Assembly: GCA_029262795.1 (NCBI GenBank)
Contig: JAJCYT010000026.1
Location: 145,213-209,212 of the forward strand
Reading direction: 5' to 3'
Source of the DNA: Candidatus Fraserbacteria bacterium
GTDB lineage: Bacteria > Bipolaricaulota > Bipolaricaulia > RBG-16-55-9 > JAJCYT01
DNA: 64,000 nucleotides
Below are positions 59,364 through 64,000 of the stretch, piece after piece. How positions within the stretch are numbered: the first letter of the stretch is position 1; each line of letters begins with the position of its first letter. The position numbers and the translations under genes were made by a program. Below the pieces are notes generated by a model, which searched no databases, had not been told where the DNA came from, and saw nothing but the letters and a program-made list of their open reading frames with translations.

Positions 59364-60230
59364 TCATTGGGCGTAGTCAGACTGTTTGATCAAGGGGCGC
59401 TCCCAGCTTGGGCCACGTTCGACCATTGATTTCATGGCGTTCATGTAAGCGGTCCAACCGGCGCTGTAACCAATGTTGATGTCGTCCTCAGCGAAGCCAC
59501 TGTGGATGAGGGTGAGTCGGGTTCGATTTTCTGAGCCTTCCAACGCCCACGTCACCACCATCGATGGATCATCCTTATCGGCCCAGGAATAGGACAGCTT
59601 TTTGGCGGGTTCCACTTCCAGTATTTTGTGTGGCCCCATGCTGCCCCAGCCAAAGCTGTAAGCGCCACCCACCTGCAAATCGACCTTGGCGTCGTTGGCG
59701 ATATAGCGTTCCATTTGGTCGGGATCGCTGAGTGATTCAAACACTTTTTCGGGGGAGGCGCTGATCTCGATGCTCAATTGAATATCGCCTGTGCGTTTCT
59801 GAGAAAAATCACAAAAAGCGCCAACGGTTTTACGCTCAACCCAACAGCGCAAATTCTCAAGCGACGTGCGCCAAAAATCCTCGATGCTGTAATCGCCCAA
59901 CTTCCAACTTGGCACATCGTGATGCATCAGCGAAAGCAATGTACCGGTCTGATGTGGAGACAAAGTGATTTCGACAGTGGTGTCCGCACCTTTCACTTTC
60001 CAGTCAAATTTGAGATAGCGATGCGGTTCATAGCTCAACATCGTGTGTGTGCCTGAATCTTGGTCCGGCAGTTCAGGGGTGTACTTGCCCCAAAAGCTAT
60101 AAATATTTTCATCGGGATTAACCAAAGCTTCTTCAGCAAACCAGGTCTTCAAACTGCCCGCATTGGTTAAGGCTTCAAACACTTCTTCAGGGGAGGCACT
60201 GATGGCTAATTGGATGTCGATCATATTCAT
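59364..60230 (-). CDS. Double SRPBCC (AHSA1-like) domain protein, copy 2
   Basis: A 288-residue protein with two SRPBCC domains: IQLAISASPEEVFEALTNAGSLKTWFAEEALV and QLSIEISASPEKVFESLSDPDQMERYIAND, ending TRLTLIHSGFAEDD. Near twin of copy 1 downstream, 21 bases away. It starts one base after the small 65-residue frame, so it is translated with it. Role may be ligand binding or stress protection, as in other ArsR-SRPBCC pairs. Confidence 0.88.
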   Translation of the reverse strand: MNMIDIQLAISASPEEVFEALTNAGSLKTWFAEEALVNPDENIYSFWGKYTPELPDQDSGTHTMLSYEPHRYLKFDWKVKGADTTVEITLSPHQTGTLLSLMHHDVPSWKLGDYSIEDFWRTSLENLRCWVERKTVGAFCDFSQKRTGDIQLSIEISASPEKVFESLSDPDQMERYIANDAKVDLQVGGAYSFGWGSMGPHKILEVEPAKKLSYSWADKDDPSMVVTWALEGSENRTRLTLIHSGFAEDDINIGYSAGWTAYMNAMKSMVERGPSWERPLIKQSDYAQ

Positions 60231-60231
60231 G

Positions 60232-60429
60232 TCAAAAACTCGCTTTCAATCGTTGGCCGGAGGCAATCAGTGTGTCTGCCAATCGAATCATCACAGGTTG
60301 CAGCAGTTGATGCAGACCAAGAGATCTTTTTGATCGATGTGCAAGACGATGCTGCTTTGCTTCGCTCAACAAATCTTTGTGATGCTCATGGGCCGATTGA
60401 AAAATGGCGTCTGGGTGTGGGGTATACAC
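60232..60429 (-). CDS. Small protein between ArsR and SRPBCC genes
   Basis: A 65-residue frame starting at GTG 60429, six bases behind AAGGAGG, which lies within the end of the ArsR gene. It ends one base before the copy 2 ATG. It is charged and helical (HEHHKDLLSEAKQHRLAHRSKRSLGLHQ) with no known motif. Precise ribosome site and tight spacing argue that it is translated; it may be a regulator or merely couple translation. Confidence 0.6.
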   Translation of the reverse strand: MYTPHPDAIFQSAHEHHKDLLSEAKQHRLAHRSKRSLGLHQLLQPVMIRLADTLIASGQRLKASF

Positions 60430-60430
60430 G

Positions 60431-61039
60431 TCAGGCCTCCTTCTCAGATTTCTTATGGGGTTTGAATGGCTTGGGATAGCAGGCAAACGCAATACGAAAA
60501 CTTTGACCCGTTGATGGATCGTCCGCTTCGTTGCTGTTGCCGTATTTTTCGGAAAGTTGTTGGAACATCGCTTGCAGATCGCGCATAAACCCAGCACGGT
60601 GATTGCCATCTCGAAGTTGGATCATGGCATCCAGTCCCAACGATGGCACGTGTTGATCGGCAACTTCTGCAAGCCGTCCCACATCGGCCTGAAGTTCTTC
60701 AGCCAGCGTATAAAGAAACCCCAGGCTCATTTGATCCTGTGTTTTACGACGCTCTCCCACGCGTCCTGCAATCTCAGGTGAAAGCCAATACGAGCGCGCC
60801 TTCGCCTGATAGATACCCTCCATGATGCCCCTCACACGACGTTCCTCGACCTTCTCTACCAGCCCCGCGCTTTGCAACGCCTTTACGTGGTAATAGACTT
60901 TCTGAGGTGTTTCGTCCAATGCCTGGGCCAACTCCTGACACGTACAAGGCTCGGCCATGCGCTTGATAATCTCGATACGCAATGGCTTCATCAGCGTTGA
61001 AGCCTGGTCAAATTCTTCAATGTATAAAACGTCTTGCAT
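60431..61039 (-). CDS. ArsR-like winged-helix regulator
   Basis: A 202-residue regulator: an N-terminal wHTH of the ArsR/HTH_20 type (DQASTLMKPLRIEIIKRMAEPCTCQELAQALDETPQKVYYHVKALQSAGLVE) and a C-terminal helical region. The Cys pair in PCTCQ could sense metal or oxidant, though not the standard ArsR CxCxxC. It heads the operon with the 65-residue protein and two SRPBCC genes. A consensus promoter holds an 18-base palindrome in its spacer, likely its own operator. Confidence 0.9.
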   Translation of the reverse strand: MQDVLYIEEFDQASTLMKPLRIEIIKRMAEPCTCQELAQALDETPQKVYYHVKALQSAGLVEKVEERRVRGIMEGIYQAKARSYWLSPEIAGRVGERRKTQDQMSLGFLYTLAEELQADVGRLAEVADQHVPSLGLDAMIQLRDGNHRAGFMRDLQAMFQQLSEKYGNSNEADDPSTGQSFRIAFACYPKPFKPHKKSEKEA

Positions 61040-61080
61040 GTTGCCTCAGTTCAAAGCTATCTATTGTAAAAATCAATTTT

Positions 61081-61109
61081 ATTATAAAAATAAATTTTTA
61101 TATTGTCAA
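61081..61109 (-). promoter_or_regulatory. Consensus promoter of the ArsR-SRPBCC operon
   Basis: Minus strand: TTGACA (61109-61104), 17-base spacer, TATAAT (61086-61081). Confidence 0.85.
61084..61101. promoter_or_regulatory. Palindrome in the ArsR promoter spacer
   Basis: ATAAAAAT-AA-ATTTTTAT, perfect eight-base arms, overlapping the -10 box. A closely related sequence, AAAATTGATTTTTA on the minus strand, follows it. Probably the ArsR autorepression operator. Confidence 0.6.
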
Positions 61110-61172
61110 CCCCTAAGTCAACGACATCTATTTTTAAAGACTTTTAGAATATAAAAATGCTTATTGGATAAG

Positions 61173-61226
61173 GGTTTTAATCCCCCAACCCCCTTAAGTC
61201 ATTAAGGGGGCTACGATTGGACTGCG
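61173..61226 (+). repeat. Dispersed CCCCCAACCCCC hairpin repeat, copy E
   Basis: TTTTAATCCCCCAACCCCC then TTAAGTCATTAAGGGGGCTA and CGATTGGACTGCGGATGTG. CCCCCTTAA pairs with TTAAGGGGG. Plus orientation. Confidence 0.75.
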
Positions 61227-61323
61227 GATGTGGATTCTAAATTTTGAACGGGGTTCTATGCAAAAATTTTCCCCTTTAAAAAGGAGGATCGAAACGGATT
61301 TAATTAACACGAAAACGAAGATA

Positions 61324-62268
61324 TTACAAAACCAATTCCATTTGGATATTGCACTTTTCATAGGGCGAAGGCTCCCCGACAATTTTCTGAAAACCAAGTT
61401 TGTAATAGAGATTGATCGCGGCCTCCAGCGCTGTGTTGCTTTGAATTAATACACGCTTAGCGCCACATGCGCGTGCTTTTTCGATGGTGGCCTCTCCGAG
61501 CAATCGACCAATACTCTTGCCTTGAGCTTCAGGTGCAACTGCCATCTTAGCCAACTCATAATCGTCATCGTTGATTTTCACTAGCGCACACGTGCCGACA
61601 ATTTTATTTTTATACTGCGCCATCACAATCGTGCCACCAAGTTTGATGACATTCTTTTGCGGATGATCCAGTGTTTTCAAATCGGTAGGTTCAACGGTGA
61701 AGTATTTTTTGATCCATGCAATATTGAGCTGTTTAAAATCTTCTGCATGTTTGGGCTGAAAGTCGATGATGTCCACATACTGGCGCTCCCGCAATTTTTG
61801 TTGTTCCAGCACACGGGCAAAAAGGTCTTTTTGTTTCAGTAAAAACTCGGCCTCTTCAATTGACTTCCACAAATCATATTGCATTTCAGAAAGTAAATCT
61901 TTAATGGCTTGGGCCACATCAATGCATTGTTCATCCAGTCCAGGTAATAGTTTTTTGCCAGTTTTGGACAATCGAACCAAATTTACACGACCATCGGATT
62001 TGCTTTTTGCGGTTTTGACCCATCCCAATTTCGTCATTTCTTTGATCGCTTGACTGACCACAGGATGAGGTTGACCGATGATTTCAGCAATGCCGGTAAT
62101 TGAAATCGATTCATGCAGAGATAGTGTTTTGAAAATAGGAAACCAACGTGGCTCTAAATCAACGCCATAAAGCTGGTAGATATTTTCAGCATTAGCTGAC
62201 ATTGTATCACTCAATCGGCGCAAACGACTGCCTATGGCCATCTTTCCAACTTGTTGATAAAAATCCAC
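61324..62268 (-). CDS. MarR-GNAT fusion protein
   Basis: A 314-residue protein. The N-terminal MarR-type winged helix (about 30-115) has LHESISITGIAEIIGQPHPVVSQAIKEMTKLGWV and SKSDGRVNLVRLSKTG. The C-terminal GNAT domain (about 165-314) has VGTCALVKINDDDYELAKMAVAPEAQGKSIGRLLGEATIEKA and NTALEAAINLYYKLGFQK. A regulator fused to an acetyltransferase is a known but not common layout. A dyad at 62291-62326 covers its promoter, so autorepression is likely. Confidence 0.92.
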   Translation of the reverse strand: MDFYQQVGKMAIGSRLRRLSDTMSANAENIYQLYGVDLEPRWFPIFKTLSLHESISITGIAEIIGQPHPVVSQAIKEMTKLGWVKTAKSKSDGRVNLVRLSKTGKKLLPGLDEQCIDVAQAIKDLLSEMQYDLWKSIEEAEFLLKQKDLFARVLEQQKLRERQYVDIIDFQPKHAEDFKQLNIAWIKKYFTVEPTDLKTLDHPQKNVIKLGGTIVMAQYKNKIVGTCALVKINDDDYELAKMAVAPEAQGKSIGRLLGEATIEKARACGAKRVLIQSNTALEAAINLYYKLGFQKIVGEPSPYEKCNIQMELVL

Positions 62269-62290
62269 ACCTACCTCCTGGCTAGGCTCA

Positions 62291-62326
62291 ATTTATGTAA
62301 AATAATACGTAATTTTTTACATAAAT
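62291..62326. promoter_or_regulatory. Dyad operator of the MarR-GNAT gene
   Basis: ATTTATGTAAAA (62291-62302) and TTTTACATAAAT (62315-62326) are perfect 12-base complements with a 12-base centre. It overlies the promoter at 62302-62330. Confidence 0.7.
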
Positions 62327-62330
62327 GCAA
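62302..62330 (-). promoter_or_regulatory. Promoter of the MarR-GNAT gene
   Basis: Minus strand: TTGCAT (62330-62325), 17-base spacer, TATTAT (62307-62302). Confidence 0.65.
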
Positions 62331-62334
62331 AAAC

Positions 62335-62362
62335 AAAACTCACTGAGTGACCAGTGAGTTTT
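62335..62362. terminator. Terminator of the S9 peptidase gene
   Basis: AAAACTCACTG (62335-62345) and CAGTGAGTTTT (62352-62362) pair around a six-base loop, with T-runs on both strands. It lies 15 bases past the peptidase stop. Confidence 0.85.
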
Positions 62363-62376
62363 GTTTTTAAGAAGTT

Positions 62377-64000
62377 TTATTTCTTTTTGATGTTGTCGTC
62401 GAACCAATCGAGGATGTGGTTTAAACGACTGACGAGGCGTTTGGGTTGGCCGCTTCGTGAAAGTTCATGCCCTTCGTTTGGGAAGCGGACAAACTTAACG
62501 TTTCGTTTCAGTTTTCGCAGTGCCATGTACATGCCTTCGGCAGAAGGAATGGGTGCTCGAAAATCATTGTCGCTGTGCAAAATCAACAACGGCGTGCGAA
62601 TGTTTTTTGCATACGCAATCGGTGAAGCTTCCCACAACTTCATCGGATCTTCCCATGGGGTGGTGTCATACTCCCATTCAATCAGGCGAGGCACATCTGT
62701 CGTTCCGTAGAACGAGAGCAAATCGTACACACCGCGCTGAGACACCGCAGCTGCAAATCGTTTGTCGTGGCCGACCAACCAGGCGGTCATGTAACCGCCG
62801 TAGGAGCCGCCGGTGACACAAATCTTCTTCGTGTCGATGTAGCCGCGATCCACGAGTTTGTCCACACCACTGAGAATATCTTCAGTTGGGTACGTGCCCC
62901 AGTCAGCATGAATGGCATCTTTAAATTTGAAGCCATAACCATCCGAGCCGCGTGGATTGCTGAAAAACACGACATAACCTGCCGAAGCCAACATCTGCCA
63001 TTCGTGAAACATCGTGGTTTCAGAGTTACTCCACATCACATGCGGGCCACCGTGGATTTCTACAGCCAATGGGTACTTTTTCTTCGCGCTGAAATTCGGT
63101 GGCTTAATGACCCAACCTTGAATTTTGGTACCGTCTTTGCTCTTGTAAATCATTTCCTCCACAGGCTGAACCTGTTTGCGGTTGAGGAAATCAGCATTGG
63201 CGTTGGTAAGTCTTTTTTCTTTCGCGCCGGAAGCATCACAGGTAAAAATGTCGCAAGGATACTGTGGTGTGGCATTCAAGAAGGCGACTTGATTGGTGTC
63301 CGAAAGTGAAAAAGCTCGCACCATGCGCGTGCCTTTGATGTGTTGTTTCTTTTGATTGCTTTTCACTGACACACTGTATAAACCCACATCTCCATCTTGA
63401 GGTGTGGTGAAGTAAATTTTCTTGCTGTCGTTGCTCCACTCAATCTGAAGAATGTCTGCATCCAGGGATTCCAGCAATCGCTTCTGGCTTTGTCCATTGC
63501 TGTTGACCACCAGCAGTTGAGCGTTTTGTGCCGCACCGTGATACTCATCTACATTCAAAAATGCGATCTGTTTGCCATCAGGAGATGGAATCGGATTCAA
63601 TCCCCAGGAATTGGCTTGTGTCAAGCTTTTTGCCACGCCACCATCGGATGGAATACGCAACAAATCATACGTAAACGTGTCATCATCACTGCCCGTTTTT
63701 TTAGCAGCACAGTAGACAAATTTACCGCTAGGACTCCAATGTGGATTGATATGATTGCGGTCTGCGCGCGTGAGTCGTTTGATCCCACCGGTAGCCAATT
63801 CGATCACATAAACATGTGAATTGCGATCATCAAAATATTCTTTTCCGGCGCGGTAAATGGTGCGCTCAATCCAACGAGGGTCTGCTTTTTCGGCTTCCTC
63901 TTTCTGCCATTCACGTTCGAGTTTCTCTATTTCTTTAGATGAAAGCGGTTCATTCTTGATCCCATTCTTTGTCTCAGCTTGACGTTCTTCTATATTGATT
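62377..64000 (-). CDS. S9-family prolyl oligopeptidase / acylaminoacyl-peptidase-like (partial)
   Basis: The frame stays open to the window edge, giving about 540 residues; the true start is outside. The N-terminal part is a beta-propeller of WD40-like PD40 repeats (HINPHWSPSGKFVYCAAKK, LNPIPSPDGKQIAFLNVD). The C-terminal alpha/beta-hydrolase has nucleophile Ser in VTGGSYGGYMTAWLVGHD, Asp in LILHSDNDFRAPI and His in FPNEGHELSRSG. It would cleave short peptides or acyl-peptides. No signal peptide can be judged. Confidence 0.93.
   Translation of the reverse strand, partial: INIEERQAETKNGIKNEPLSSKEIEKLEREWQKEEAEKADPRWIERTIYRAGKEYFDDRNSHVYVIELATGGIKRLTRADRNHINPHWSPSGKFVYCAAKKTGSDDDTFTYDLLRIPSDGGVAKSLTQANSWGLNPIPSPDGKQIAFLNVDEYHGAAQNAQLLVVNSNGQSQKRLLESLDADILQIEWSNDSKKIYFTTPQDGDVGLYSVSVKSNQKKQHIKGTRMVRAFSLSDTNQVAFLNATPQYPCDIFTCDASGAKEKRLTNANADFLNRKQVQPVEEMIYKSKDGTKIQGWVIKPPNFSAKKKYPLAVEIHGGPHVMWSNSETTMFHEWQMLASAGYVVFFSNPRGSDGYGFKFKDAIHADWGTYPTEDILSGVDKLVDRGYIDTKKICVTGGSYGGYMTAWLVGHDKRFAAAVSQRGVYDLLSFYGTTDVPRLIEWEYDTTPWEDPMKLWEASPIAYAKNIRTPLLILHSDNDFRAPIPSAEGMYMALRKLKRNVKFVRFPNEGHELSRSGQPKRLVSRLNHILDWFDDNIKKK

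Noticed and set aside
60430..60609. A longer version of the 65-residue frame starting at 60609
   Set aside because: It would run through the end of the well-supported ArsR gene in another frame; only the GTG at 60429 has a ribosome site.
1..64000. CRISPR arrays, tRNA or rRNA genes
   Set aside because: No regular spacer-repeat array seen, and no GGTTCRANYCC-type arm or cloverleaf found by eye in any intergenic region.

Overview
This 64 kb window looks like an ordinary chromosomal stretch of a diderm (Gram-negative-type) bacterium of moderate GC, roughly mid-40s per cent by eye. The diderm reading rests on a partial gene at the left edge whose product ends in alternating residues and a terminal Phe, typical of an outer-membrane beta-barrel. 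No 16S rRNA or tRNA gene is visible, so I do not name a phylum. Promoters are sigma70-like (TTGACA / TATAAT, 16-19 bp spacers) and ribosome binding sites are mostly GGAGG-like, with ATG, GTG and TTG starts and apparently one ATT start (rpsT).

Layout. 1-5.2 kb: barrel C-terminus, small membrane protein, a WecG/TagA glycosyltransferase with a large membrane domain, and the operon rpsT-secF-recJ read leftward. 5.5-12 kb: a stress/redox cluster (TetR regulator with two matching operators, small membrane protein, cupin, AhpD-like protein, UspA, FMN-dependent 2-hydroxy-acid oxidase). 11.8-19 kb: an ABC-2 exporter, a lipoprotein with two PKD and two blue-copper domains coupled to a DUF1028 protein, a GNAT enzyme, a zincin, a bifunctional-nuclease-family protein and pgk. 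19-25 kb: a DinB protein, a plasmid-type ParA plus ribbon-helix-helix partner behind an AT-rich repeat cluster, a RidA-like protein, a phage-like ORFan, and a MoaD-like protein with a tungsten-type aldehyde ferredoxin oxidoreductase. 25-29 kb: a double-AAA ATPase, a membrane-anchored coiled-coil protein and a PspA/IM30-like protein, a possible ESCRT-like membrane-remodelling module. 29-38 kb: small regulators with their targets (HxlR-type, MarR/EamA), thiolase and oligoendopeptidase F.

38-55 kb is a sulfur-assimilation and siroheme island. cysH-hemA-hemC-hemD-hemB run rightward. cysJ-cysI-cobA-met8-hemL run leftward and converge on them. Together they encode APS/PAPS reduction, sulfite reduction and every step from glutamyl-tRNA to siroheme. 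A cysteine-synthase-family gene, a two-domain sulfurtransferase and a trans-sulfuration enzyme follow. The control regions are the most striking part. Two leader ORFs encode peptides with a shared CCCC-x-CLC motif in front of cysH and cysJ. A third short leader ORF precedes the cysteine-synthase gene. A SAM-II-type riboswitch with a legible Shine-Dalgarno-sequestering switch precedes the trans-sulfuration gene.

55-64 kb: a SpoU RNA methyltransferase, five tandem paralogues of an unrecognised two-TM, double-zinc-ribbon protein (one with a nonsense codon), an ArsR-regulated operon with two duplicated double-SRPBCC proteins, a MarR-GNAT fusion under its own operator, and a partial S9 peptidase at the right edge. 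A hairpin-forming intergenic repeat (CCCCCAACCCCCTT...AAGGGGG) occurs at least five times across the window, with a probable sixth, decayed copy.
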